The notes beneath the pieces were generated by a model that was given only the letters and a program-made list of their open reading frames with translations, was not told the origin of the DNA and made no database searches. Source: Rikenellaceae bacterium (GTDB taxonomy: Bacteria; Bacteroidota; Bacteroidia; Bacteroidales; Rikenellaceae). From it: a stretch of DNA of 64,000 bases. The stretch lies in NCBI GenBank assembly GCA_015059925.1, contig SUZL01000008.1, positions 32,683 through 96,682 on the forward strand. The letters are read 5' to 3'. A program made the position numbers and the translations under genes. Below are positions 23,395 through 31,993 of this stretch, piece by piece; the first letter of the stretch is position 1, and each line of letters starts with the position of its first letter.

Positions 23395-25638
23395 ATGAGA
23401 AAATATCTACTATGCCTATTCTTGCTTGCGCTCTCTGCGGTCGTGTCGGCGCAGGAGCCTGCATCGAGTGATGGTGATCGCTCGACGAAGGAGGAGAAGA
23501 ACCGCAACGTGATGCTCAACGCATCGAATTCGAATCAGCCGCGACAGATCTCGATCGGTCTGCCCGAGGGCGAGGCGGTCGATATCTTCGAGGATGGCAC
23601 GCCTGTGTCGTACCTCTTTTGGCCCGACTACCCCTACTATTCGTGGCGTGGCGGAGTGAGCACGGCCGAGCAGTCGCTGCTCTCGCTCTCGGAGAGTGCG
23701 TTGCAGTATGGTCAATGTAAGTATGTGCTTTCATCGACGAGCGTGCGAGCGGGCAGGGAGTTTCGCGGGCTGGCCAATTATACGTTCGATATATATGGCA
23801 AGCAGATTGTCGATGTCAATATCTCGGGCCCGATAGGGCGCGGATGGGGCTACTCGGCCGGTTCGTATCAGGGATTCGATCCGGGCAGTAACCGCCTCGA
23901 TGCGATGGATATACAGGATCGAATACAGATCTACAAGGTAGGTCTTAACAAGCTATTTGCCGAGGGTCGCGGCGAGTTCAGCCTGAATTATAAGTTTGCG
24001 CGTCGTACCTCGATAAGCGACAATACGGGACTCTTCTACTTCAACGGCGAGGATGGTAGCGTCGATCAGTATGGCGATTTCGATCTGGGACACGATCAAC
24101 TGTTGCCCGACTACACCTTCATCGACTACTACAGCATCCGTGACGGAGAGATGACACGTCGCTCGCTGCGCGATGCCGCAACGTCGGACAACCATCAGCT
24201 GACGCTCAACTTCGACTACCAATTTGACAATGGTAACCGCCTCAGCGTTAGCAGTAAGTGGAAGGATGCGGTAGATAACTCGATAATGTTGAAGTTGGCG
24301 GGCCTGCATCGAGTGGGCGCAGAGGATGGCTACACGATGGAGGACGGAACGCCGTACGAGGGTATGGTACAGGATCGATATATGCTCTACTTCGAGGGTG
24401 CCGAGCGCAGCTCGATGACTACAGCCACGCTGACGGGCCGCAGCGCCAATGAGCGACACGATTGGCGATTGGGGGCAAACCTCTGGTTCAACCGCGCCCG
24501 AATCTATGCCAATAGCTGGATTACTCCTCACGAGGGCGCGGCGTCGCCACGCAAACTATTGCAGGGCGGGGAGTCGGGCTCGATCTACAATGAGGGTAGC
24601 GAGTATTACGACGGCAATGAGAATCGTATAGCGCTCTTCGCATCGGACGATTGGACCATCTCGGAGAGATTGTGGCTCTCGCTGGGTGTGCGTTTGGAGT
24701 GGATGCACCAGAGGGGCGATGCGGCCATCGCCTTTACCGAAGATGGACAGCTGATCGAGCCGGCCAATGTGCGTGGATATAAGTTTAGTTTGAAGCAGGC
24801 GAAGATCAACGAGTTTGGAACGTACGACTGGTTCAACCCCTCATATACGCTCAATGCGCGCTACTCGATTATAGATGGTTTCGGATTGGTGGGCGAGTAT
24901 GTGGGAGTGCGTCAGCGTCCTAACCTTCAGGATTTTGCAGGCCCGTTTATGCCCAAGATGGATGCCATCAACGTGAATATGGTGCGTGCGGGAATCTATT
25001 GGAACAATCCGTGGATTGAGCTTACGTCGCAGTTTACCTACATCGGCCAGACCAACTTCAAGTATCGTGATCAGTTCACAAACCCCAACGATGCCAGCGA
25101 GACGGTGATTCTGCCCATCGTCTATGATGTGGCTACGCTGGGATGGACCACCGATTTGGTGCTTACGCCCTTCGAGGGTTTCTCGTTTCACGGACTTTTC
25201 ACCTACCAAGATCCAAAGTACAAGAACTTCTCGTTCCAGCCCGTATTTAGCGATGGCGCGGGGCAGAAGTACGACTTCAACGACAGCAACGTGATTGGAA
25301 TGTCGAAGGTAATCGTGGAACTTGATCCCTCGTACCAGATCGATCGCTGGCGTTTCTGGATGAGCCTGCGCTATCAGAGCAAGCAGTACATTAATCGCAC
25401 TAACTCGCTATATTTCAAGGGCCGATGGGAGACTTTCGGCGGTGTGGACTTCGAGCTGAGTCGTAGTGTGAAGTTCTCGCTCAACGTGATCAACATCCTC
25501 AATCAGAAGGGTGCGAGCGGCTCGATCGCGGCGGCCGACCTACTCACCGATGTGGAGCAGTACAAGCGTGGGTATCTGATGTCGGGACAGTATATTCGTC
25601 CATTTACCGTGGAGCTGGCTACATCGATAAAGTTCTAA
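23395..25638 (+). CDS. TonB-dependent receptor with reduced N-terminal region
   Basis: A 747-residue outer-membrane receptor. The signal peptide is residues 1-19 (cut after VSA). After a short acidic linker comes RNVMLNASNSNQPRQISIGLP, the start of the plug in a Bacteroidota receptor family, then a region leading to SGPIGRGWGY. From about residue 150 there are many beta strands, ending in VELATSIKF with a terminal Phe. The carboxypeptidase-regulatory-like domain that normally precedes the plug in this family is missing, and I see no clear TonB box. No SusD partner is encoded next to it. It is monocistronic behind its own promoter. The substrate is unknown. Confidence 0.82.
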   Translation: MRKYLLCLFLLALSAVVSAQEPASSDGDRSTKEEKNRNVMLNASNSNQPRQISIGLPEGEAVDIFEDGTPVSYLFWPDYPYYSWRGGVSTAEQSLLSLSESALQYGQCKYVLSSTSVRAGREFRGLANYTFDIYGKQIVDVNISGPIGRGWGYSAGSYQGFDPGSNRLDAMDIQDRIQIYKVGLNKLFAEGRGEFSLNYKFARRTSISDNTGLFYFNGEDGSVDQYGDFDLGHDQLLPDYTFIDYYSIRDGEMTRRSLRDAATSDNHQLTLNFDYQFDNGNRLSVSSKWKDAVDNSIMLKLAGLHRVGAEDGYTMEDGTPYEGMVQDRYMLYFEGAERSSMTTATLTGRSANERHDWRLGANLWFNRARIYANSWITPHEGAASPRKLLQGGESGSIYNEGSEYYDGNENRIALFASDDWTISERLWLSLGVRLEWMHQRGDAAIAFTEDGQLIEPANVRGYKFSLKQAKINEFGTYDWFNPSYTLNARYSIIDGFGLVGEYVGVRQRPNLQDFAGPFMPKMDAINVNMVRAGIYWNNPWIELTSQFTYIGQTNFKYRDQFTNPNDASETVILPIVYDVATLGWTTDLVLTPFEGFSFHGLFTYQDPKYKNFSFQPVFSDGAGQKYDFNDSNVIGMSKVIVELDPSYQIDRWRFWMSLRYQSKQYINRTNSLYFKGRWETFGGVDFELSRSVKFSLNVINILNQKGASGSIAAADLLTDVEQYKRGYLMSGQYIRPFTVELATSIKF

Positions 25639-25695
25639 AACGGAAACTATTTGTAGATCAAAAATAGTGTTTATTAAGTCAAATGAGAGGAAGTT

Positions 25696-25808
25696 GTCTA
25701 ACAAGGTGATTTTTGCGTTACGCTCGCCCTCAAATGCTCATTTACGCCTCAGTAAACTGCGCATTTTAGGGCTTCGCAAGCCTTAAAATCCCTCCTGTTA
25801 TACAACTC
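25696..25808 (+). repeat. Dispersed palindromic intergenic repeat, copy C (variant)
   Basis: The ends match copies A and B (gtctaacaagg at the left, tgttatacaactc at the right), but the middle differs. It contains its own inverted repeat, AAATGC-TTTAC and GTAAA-GCATTT. Keeping the stems while changing the sequence suggests that secondary structure is what is conserved. It precedes a long terminator hairpin. Confidence 0.8.
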
Positions 25809-25810
25809 CA

Positions 25811-25863
25811 AACGAAAGGGGCTGTCGCAACATAATTTGTTGGACAATCCCTTTCGTCGTTTT
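25811..25863 (+). terminator. Long intrinsic terminator after repeat copy C
   Basis: AACGAAAGGG pairs with CCCTTTCGT, with inner GTC/GAC-like and CAAC/GTTG pairing, followed by TCGTTTT. Confidence 0.85.
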
Positions 25864-25901
25864 AGGGCGAAAAATAGTTTTGCCGTTTGAGGAAAAAAAT
25901 G

Positions 25902-25909
25902 TATTTTTG
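25902..25909 (+). promoter_or_regulatory. -7 element TATTTTTG, glycan-operon promoter
   Basis: Exact consensus, with a TTTG at 25879 at about the expected -33 spacing. It would drive the two GH2 genes, galM, galK and the esterase. Confidence 0.75.
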
Positions 25910-25949
25910 TAGAAATATATTATAACCTAACTTCATTAGCTGAAAAATT

Positions 25950-27767
25950 ATGAAATCAACACTTTTGTCAATCGTGGCGATGCTCTTTGCTGTGGCATCG
26001 TTTGCACAGCCTCGTGCGGAGTATCCACGTCCGCAGTTCGAGCGCGCAGATTGGGTGAACCTTAATGGAGAGTGGAGCTTCACGCTCGATTTGGCCAATA
26101 CGGGTGCCGAGCGCGACTACTACAATAGCAAGGGCTTCGATCAGAAGATTTTAGTTCCGTTCGCTCCCGAGAGCGACCTGTCGGGCATCGGCCACAAGGA
26201 GTTCATCAACGCCGTATGGTATCAGCGCACCATCCAGATGCCCAAGGCGTGGGAGGGTAAGCGCGTGAAACTCAACTTCGGCGCTGTGTATTACGAGTCG
26301 GAGGTATATATCGACGGTGAGTTTGTGGGTCGCCACTATGGTGGTTCGGATTCGTTCGCGTACGACATTACCGACTTCGTAGCCGATGGCAAGGAGCATA
26401 ATCTGGTGCTTCACGCCGTGAGCGACGTTCGCGGTGCGGAGCAGCCCGCAGGTAAGCAGTCGTCGCGCCTGAACTCTTACGGTTGCTTCTACACCCGCAC
26501 GACGGGTATCTGGCAGACCGTATGGATGGAGGCTGTCGATGCGATGGGATTGGAGCGCGTGCAGGTGCTGACCGACATCGACCAGAACCAGATCGTGGTA
26601 ACGCCCACGTTCTACGGCGTTCAGGGCGGCAACAAGTTCTCAATCACGGTTAAGGATGGAGAGAAGGTCGTATCGAAGGTCGAGACCGGAGCCGTTCAGG
26701 GCCTGCCCGTTGTGGTGCCCGTGAAGAAGGTGAAGTTGTGGAGCCCCGAGTCGCCTTTCCTCTACGATGTGGTGTATGAGGTGAAGGATGCGGCAGGCAA
26801 TGTGATTGACAAGATCGATGCTTATGTGGGTATGCGCAAGGTGCATATCGACGGCACGAAGATATATCTGAACAACAAGCCCTACTACCAGCGTCTGGTG
26901 CTGGATCAGGGTTTCTACCCCGATGGTGTGTGGACTGCACCCTCGGATGAGGCTCTGAAGCAGGATATTCTGCTCTCGAAGCAGGCCGGCTTCAACGGTG
27001 CGCGTCTGCACCAGAAGGTATTTGAGGAGCGTTTCCACTATTGGGCCGACAAGCTCGGTTACCTCGTGTGGGGCGAGATGGCATCGTGGGGTAAGGACTC
27101 ATCGAAGGTGGCTTCGGCGCGTAACTTCATCCCCGAGTGGATCAACATCGTAACGCGCGACCGCAATCACCCCGCGCTGATCATCTGGACTCCGTTCAAC
27201 GAGGAGTGGGAGGTGCCCGACAATGAGATGGGCCGTTTCCTGACCGACGTCTATAACATCACCCGCCAGTTGGATCCCTCACGTCCCGTGAATACCATCA
27301 GCGGCGGATTGTACGCACCCTCTGACTTCTGCACAACGCACAGCTACGAGCAGGATGGCGACAAGCTGCGCACGAAGCTCTTCAACGGTGAGGAGTTCTA
27401 CCAGCCGCAGGGCCCCCGCAAGAAGGATGCTCCGCGTGCGATGCAGTTCCTCTACTACGACGGCAAGGTGCCCTACATCATCGACGAGTTTGGCGGTATC
27501 AAGTGTGCCGAGGCCAACCCCTCTAAGGAGAATGCTTGGGGTTATGGCAATGCCGCCGTAACGAAGGAGGACTTCTACAAGCGTCTGGAGTCGCAGGTGA
27601 AGGCCATTACCGACCACAGCGATAAGATTTGCGGATTCTGCTATACGCAGATTACGGACGTGGAGCAGGAGCAGAATGGCGTTTACTACTTCAACCGCGA
27701 GTCGAAGTACGATATGGAGCGTGTTCGCAAGATCTTCCAGATGAAGGCCGAGGGCTACGAGCAGTAG
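25950..27767 (+). CDS. Glycoside hydrolase family 2 enzyme, paralogue 1
   Basis: A 605-residue secreted GH2 enzyme, of the beta-galactosidase/beta-glucuronidase clan. It has a signal peptide (residues 1-19), a jelly-roll sugar-binding domain (about 30-190), an Ig-like domain (about 195-300) and a TIM barrel (about 300-600). The acid/base Glu418 is in WTPFNEEW and the nucleophile Glu513 in IIDEFGG, so it should be active. The neighbouring galM and galK make a beta-galactosidase role likely, but specificity cannot be read from sequence. It is the first gene of a five-gene operon and is 42 bp upstream of a close paralogue. Confidence 0.9.
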   Translation: MKSTLLSIVAMLFAVASFAQPRAEYPRPQFERADWVNLNGEWSFTLDLANTGAERDYYNSKGFDQKILVPFAPESDLSGIGHKEFINAVWYQRTIQMPKAWEGKRVKLNFGAVYYESEVYIDGEFVGRHYGGSDSFAYDITDFVADGKEHNLVLHAVSDVRGAEQPAGKQSSRLNSYGCFYTRTTGIWQTVWMEAVDAMGLERVQVLTDIDQNQIVVTPTFYGVQGGNKFSITVKDGEKVVSKVETGAVQGLPVVVPVKKVKLWSPESPFLYDVVYEVKDAAGNVIDKIDAYVGMRKVHIDGTKIYLNNKPYYQRLVLDQGFYPDGVWTAPSDEALKQDILLSKQAGFNGARLHQKVFEERFHYWADKLGYLVWGEMASWGKDSSKVASARNFIPEWINIVTRDRNHPALIIWTPFNEEWEVPDNEMGRFLTDVYNITRQLDPSRPVNTISGGLYAPSDFCTTHSYEQDGDKLRTKLFNGEEFYQPQGPRKKDAPRAMQFLYYDGKVPYIIDEFGGIKCAEANPSKENAWGYGNAAVTKEDFYKRLESQVKAITDHSDKICGFCYTQITDVEQEQNGVYYFNRESKYDMERVRKIFQMKAEGYEQ

Positions 27768-27808
27768 GAGAATGGTGAAAGTATCAAAATCTAAAAAACG
27801 ATAAACAA

Positions 27809-29656
27809 ATGAAGAAATTAGTTTTGGCAGTTGTGGCCCTTATGGTGTGGGCCGGTGCGATGGCTCAGTTGCCTCGCGCAGAGTACCCTCGTCCGCAGAT
27901 GGAGCGTGCCGAGTGGGTTAATCTGAATGGTGAGTGGACCTATACGCTCGACCTCGTAAAGACGGGTTGGGAGCGTAACCTTATGCAGAGCAAGGGTTTC
28001 GATGATAAGATCATCGTGCCGTTCGCTCCCGAGAGTAAGCTCTCGGGCGTGGAGCATAAGGAGTTCATCCCCTGCATCTGGTATCAGCGCGATATTACTA
28101 TCCCCGCTGCGTGGAGCGGCAAGGATGTGGTGCTGAACTTCGGTGCTGTATATTATGAGTCGGAGATCTATGTCGATGGTCAGTTCGTCGATCGTCACTT
28201 CGGTGGCTCGGACTCTTTCTCGGTGGATATCACCAAGTTCGTAGAGCCGGGTAAGACTCACTCGCTGGTGGTAAGCGCATCGAGCGACCTGCGCTCGGGC
28301 CGTCAGTCGGCCGGTAAGCAGTCGTTGCGTCACGGCTCGTTCGAGTGTATGTACACCCGCACCACAGGTATCTGGCAGACGGTATGGATGGAGGCAGTTG
28401 CTCCGACGGGCTTGAAGCGCGTTAAGTACACTACCGACATCGACCGTAGCGCCGTTACGATGGAGCTGACGATGCGTCGTGGCTCGGTGGGCGACGTGCT
28501 GACGATCAACGTGAAGGATGGCGCAAAGGTTGTCGCTACCGATACCGCTCCCGTAGCTTCGGGCTCGGTGGTTACGCTGCCCATCAAGAAGGCTAAGCTG
28601 TGGGCTCCCGGATCTCCGTTCCTCTACGATGTGGAGTTTATACTGAAGAATGCCGAGGGTCAGGTGATCGATAAGGTAACCTCGTACTTCGGTATGCGTA
28701 AGATCCACACCGTAGGCAACAAGATTTACTTGAACAACGAGCCCTTCTACCAGCGTCTGGTTCTCGATCAGGGCTTCTATCCCGACGGAATCTGGACTGC
28801 TCCCTCGGATGCAGCTCTGAAGCAGGATATTGAGCTCTCGATGGCGGCAGGTTTCAATGGCGCACGTCTGCACCAGAAGGTATTTGAGGAGCGTTTCCAC
28901 TACTGGGCCGACAAGCTCGGTTACCTGACTTGGGGCGAGGCTCCCAGCTGGGGATTCGATGCCAACAACATCGAGTCGGCGCGTAACTACATCGCCGAGT
29001 GGCGCAACGTGGTTGTACGCGATATGAACCACCCCTCGATCATCACTTGGACTCCGTTCAACGAGCAGTTCTGGCCCGATGAGACCGAGTTCCCCCGCTT
29101 CCAGGCCGACATCTACACAATCACCAAGCAGCTCGATCCCTCACGTCCGATCAACACCGTCAGCGGTGGTGTGCAGACCGTTACGGACATCTGGACCGAG
29201 CACCACTACGAGCAGGATCCCGAGAAGCTGCGCCAGATCGTGTTCAACGATGGCAAGATGTTCACCCGTAAGCCCGATATTCAGGCACGTCCTCGCGGAA
29301 ACATCGGTTTCAATCGCGGTGTGCTGAACGATCCCTTCACCTTCCCCGTATATAACGGCGAGATTCCCTATATCCTCGACGAGTTCGGCGGTATCAAGTG
29401 TATGGAGGCTAACCCCGCCGAGGGCGATGCTTGGGGTTATGGCGACGCTGCCAAGACCAAGGAGGACTTCTACAAGCGTCTGGAGGCTCAGGTTCGCGTC
29501 CTGGTCGAGATGAGCGACAAGATGTGGGGCTTCTGCTACACGCAGCTCACGGACGTTGAGCAGGAGCAGAACGGCGTATATTACTACGACCGTGGTGTTA
29601 AGTATGATATGGAGCGCGTACGCAAGATCTTCCAGATGGAGCTGCCCCAGAAATAG
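27809..29656 (+). CDS. Glycoside hydrolase family 2 enzyme, paralogue 2
   Basis: A 615-residue secreted GH2 enzyme with the same layout as its upstream neighbour. It has a signal peptide ending AMAQ, a sugar-binding domain, an Ig-like domain and a catalytic barrel. The catalytic pair is Glu419 in WTPFNEQF and Glu525 in ILDEFGG. The two proteins align along their whole length; paralogue 2 has a longer loop before the nucleophile (about residues 486-512) that could shape the active site. A block of about 60 bp in the barrel is identical to paralogue 1 at all but one base, which points to recent duplication or gene conversion. It lies 7 bp upstream of galM. Confidence 0.9.
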   Translation: MKKLVLAVVALMVWAGAMAQLPRAEYPRPQMERAEWVNLNGEWTYTLDLVKTGWERNLMQSKGFDDKIIVPFAPESKLSGVEHKEFIPCIWYQRDITIPAAWSGKDVVLNFGAVYYESEIYVDGQFVDRHFGGSDSFSVDITKFVEPGKTHSLVVSASSDLRSGRQSAGKQSLRHGSFECMYTRTTGIWQTVWMEAVAPTGLKRVKYTTDIDRSAVTMELTMRRGSVGDVLTINVKDGAKVVATDTAPVASGSVVTLPIKKAKLWAPGSPFLYDVEFILKNAEGQVIDKVTSYFGMRKIHTVGNKIYLNNEPFYQRLVLDQGFYPDGIWTAPSDAALKQDIELSMAAGFNGARLHQKVFEERFHYWADKLGYLTWGEAPSWGFDANNIESARNYIAEWRNVVVRDMNHPSIITWTPFNEQFWPDETEFPRFQADIYTITKQLDPSRPINTVSGGVQTVTDIWTEHHYEQDPEKLRQIVFNDGKMFTRKPDIQARPRGNIGFNRGVLNDPFTFPVYNGEIPYILDEFGGIKCMEANPAEGDAWGYGDAAKTKEDFYKRLEAQVRVLVEMSDKMWGFCYTQLTDVEQEQNGVYYYDRGVKYDMERVRKIFQMELPQK

Positions 29657-29663
29657 AGACGAT

Positions 29664-30803
29664 ATGAGAAAGATATTTTGTGCATTAGCCGCTGCGGCCC
29701 TTATGGCGGGCTGCGGCGGTGAGGCTTCGAAGGCGGAGTCGGCACTGCAGCTGATGAAGGCTGAGGATTTTCAGGCTACGATCGACGGCAAGAAGGTTGA
29801 TCTCTACACCCTTACCAACGGCACGATCACGATGCAGGTAACCAACTTCGGTGGCCGCGTGGTGTCGCTCTGGACCCCCGACCGCGAGGGTAATATGGAG
29901 GATATCGTGCTGGGTTACGATAAGTTGGATCGCTATGTGAACAACACGGGCGAGCGCTTCCTCGGAGCGCCCGTAGGTCGCGTTGCAAACCGTATCAATG
30001 AGGGTAAGTTCGAGCTCGACGGCGTTAAGTATCAGGTGCCGCAGAATAGCAACGGCCACGCCCTGCACGGCGGCAACAAGGGTATTGATATGGTTGTGTG
30101 GGATGTGGATTATGTGGCCGACAACGCCATTACGCTCGTTCTGCACTCGAAGGATGGCGAGGATGGCTTCCCCGGCAACCTCGATATTAAGATGACCTAC
30201 ACGCTTACCGACGAGAATGAGTTTGAGGTAACGTATCACGCCACGACCGACAAGAAGACCATCGTGAACCTCTCGCACCACTCGTTCTTCAACCTTCTGG
30301 GTGAGGGTAATGGCCCTATCACGGATCACGTTCTGACCATCAAGTCGAGCAACATCACTCCGACGGATGCGGGCCTTATCCCTACGGGTGAGCTTCAGCC
30401 CGTTGATGGCACTCCGTTCGACTTCCGCGAGCCCCACGCCATCGGAGAGCGCATCGGTGCGGATGACGTGCAGCTCAAAAATGGCGGTGGCTACGATATG
30501 AACTGGGTACTCGACAGGGAGGATAATGGTCAGGTGATGACCATCGCATCGGTGTATGAGCCGACGACGGGCCGTTGTATGGACGTTGCGACGGATCAGG
30601 TGGCACTGCAGTTCTATAGCGGCAACTTCTTCAACGGCAAGTACGCAGGCAAGTACGGCAAGGCTATCAAGTATCGTGAGTCGCTGGCTCTGGAGACGCA
30701 GAAGCACCCCGACGCCATCAACCACGACGGCTTCCCCTCGATCGTGCTGAACCCCGACGAGGTCTATACCCACGTCTGCATCTACAAATTCTACACTAAA
30801 TAG
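29664..30803 (+). CDS. galM: Aldose 1-epimerase (mutarotase), lipoprotein
   Basis: A 379-residue galactose mutarotase with a lipoprotein signal (MAGC, Cys17). It interconverts alpha and beta anomers of aldoses and would supply alpha-galactose to galactokinase. Motifs are NFGGRVVSLWTPDREGN near residue 53, FLGAPVGRVANRI near 95, HALHGGNKGID near 130 with the active-site His, LSHHSFFNL near 205 and ALETQKHPDAINH near the C-terminus with the catalytic Glu. The lipoprotein signal places it in the periplasm or at the membrane, in line with acting on products of the secreted GH2 enzymes. The longer frame from 29556 overlaps the GH2 gene and is not used. Confidence 0.92.
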   Translation: MRKIFCALAAAALMAGCGGEASKAESALQLMKAEDFQATIDGKKVDLYTLTNGTITMQVTNFGGRVVSLWTPDREGNMEDIVLGYDKLDRYVNNTGERFLGAPVGRVANRINEGKFELDGVKYQVPQNSNGHALHGGNKGIDMVVWDVDYVADNAITLVLHSKDGEDGFPGNLDIKMTYTLTDENEFEVTYHATTDKKTIVNLSHHSFFNLLGEGNGPITDHVLTIKSSNITPTDAGLIPTGELQPVDGTPFDFREPHAIGERIGADDVQLKNGGGYDMNWVLDREDNGQVMTIASVYEPTTGRCMDVATDQVALQFYSGNFFNGKYAGKYGKAIKYRESLALETQKHPDAINHDGFPSIVLNPDEVYTHVCIYKFYTK

Positions 30804-30826
30804 AAACCTTAAAACCAACTAAAACT

Positions 30827-31972
30827 ATGGATATCAAATTGATTCGTGAGAAGTTTGCCGAGCATTTCGGCTCGGCAGGCGAGCTCTATACCTCTCCCGG
30901 CCGTATCAACCTTATCGGCGAGCACACCGACTACAACGGCGGTTTCGTATTCCCCGGCGCTATCGACAAGGCTATGGTGGCCGAGATCAAACCCAACGGA
31001 ACGGATAAGATTCGTGCCTACTCGGTCGATCTTAAGGATTATGCCGAGTTTGGTCTGAATGAGGAGGATAAGCCCGCTGCATCGTGGGCCTGCTACATCT
31101 TCGGCGTGGCACGCGAGATTCAGAAGCGCGGCTTCAAGGTTGAGGGCTTCGATACCGCATTTGCGGGCGATGTGCCTCTGGGTGCCGGTATGTCATCTTC
31201 GGCAGCGTTGGAATCGACCTTTGCGTTTGCGCTGAACCACATCTACAACGAGGATAAGATCGAGAAGTTCGAGCTGGCCCGCATCGGCCAATCGACTGAG
31301 CATAACTACTGCGGCGTGAAGTGCGGTATTATGGATCAGTTCGCATCGGTACACGGCAAGAAGGGTAACCTGATGCGTCTGGACTGCCTCTCATCGGAGT
31401 TTGCTTACTTCCCCTTTGATCCCGAGAAGTTCGGCTATCGTCTGGTGCTGCTCGACTCGGTCGTTAAGCACGAGTTGGTAGGCTCGCCCTACAACAGGCG
31501 CCGCGAGTCGTGCGAGCGCGTAGCTGCCATCCTCGGCCAGCAGACACTGCGTGGCGCTACGATGGAGCAGCTCGATGCCGTGAAGGATCAGATCTCGGAG
31601 GAGGATTATATGCGTGCGCGCTATGTCATCGGCGAGGAGCGTCGCGTGTTGGACGTATGTGCCGCTCTGGAGGCTGGCGATCTGGAGACCGTAGGTGAGC
31701 GTATGTATGAGACTCACTGGGGTATGTCGAAGGATTATGAGGTTAGCTGCGAGGAGCTCGACCTGTTGGCAACCATTGCCAAGGAGTGCGGTGTTACGGG
31801 TTCGCGTATTATGGGTGGCGGCTTCGGAGGCTGCACCATCAACCTCGTGAAGGCTGAGCTCTACGATGCGTTCATCGCAACGGCTAAGGAGAAGTTCGCT
31901 GCCGCATATGGCCACGAGCCTAAGGTTTACGACGTTGTGATTTCGGACGGCGCTCGTAAGTTGGAGATCTAA
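30827..31972 (+). CDS. galK: Galactokinase
   Basis: A 381-residue GHMP kinase that phosphorylates galactose to galactose 1-phosphate, the first step of the Leloir pathway in the cytoplasm. Signature sequences are the galactokinase motif GRINLIGEHTDYNGGFVFP (residues 26-44), the GHMP ATP-binding loop PLGAGMSSSAALE (about 117-129) and GSRIMGGGFGGC near the C-terminus. galT and galE are absent from the window. It lies between galM and a sialate esterase in the glycan operon; the sugar transporter that often sits between galM and galK in relatives is missing. Confidence 0.97.
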   Translation: MDIKLIREKFAEHFGSAGELYTSPGRINLIGEHTDYNGGFVFPGAIDKAMVAEIKPNGTDKIRAYSVDLKDYAEFGLNEEDKPAASWACYIFGVAREIQKRGFKVEGFDTAFAGDVPLGAGMSSSAALESTFAFALNHIYNEDKIEKFELARIGQSTEHNYCGVKCGIMDQFASVHGKKGNLMRLDCLSSEFAYFPFDPEKFGYRLVLLDSVVKHELVGSPYNRRRESCERVAAILGQQTLRGATMEQLDAVKDQISEEDYMRARYVIGEERRVLDVCAALEAGDLETVGERMYETHWGMSKDYEVSCEELDLLATIAKECGVTGSRIMGGGFGGCTINLVKAELYDAFIATAKEKFAAAYGHEPKVYDVVISDGARKLEI

Positions 31973-31993
31973 ACAAAAAGAAAAACAACCGCT

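Noticed and set aside
27818..29032. 404-codon ORF antisense to GH2 paralogue 2
   Set aside because: A similar shadow frame lies opposite GH2 paralogue 1, so it follows from the sense coding sequence. No family features.
29685..30818. 377-codon ORF antisense to galM
   Set aside because: galM is unambiguous on the plus strand, and the antisense protein shows no domain.
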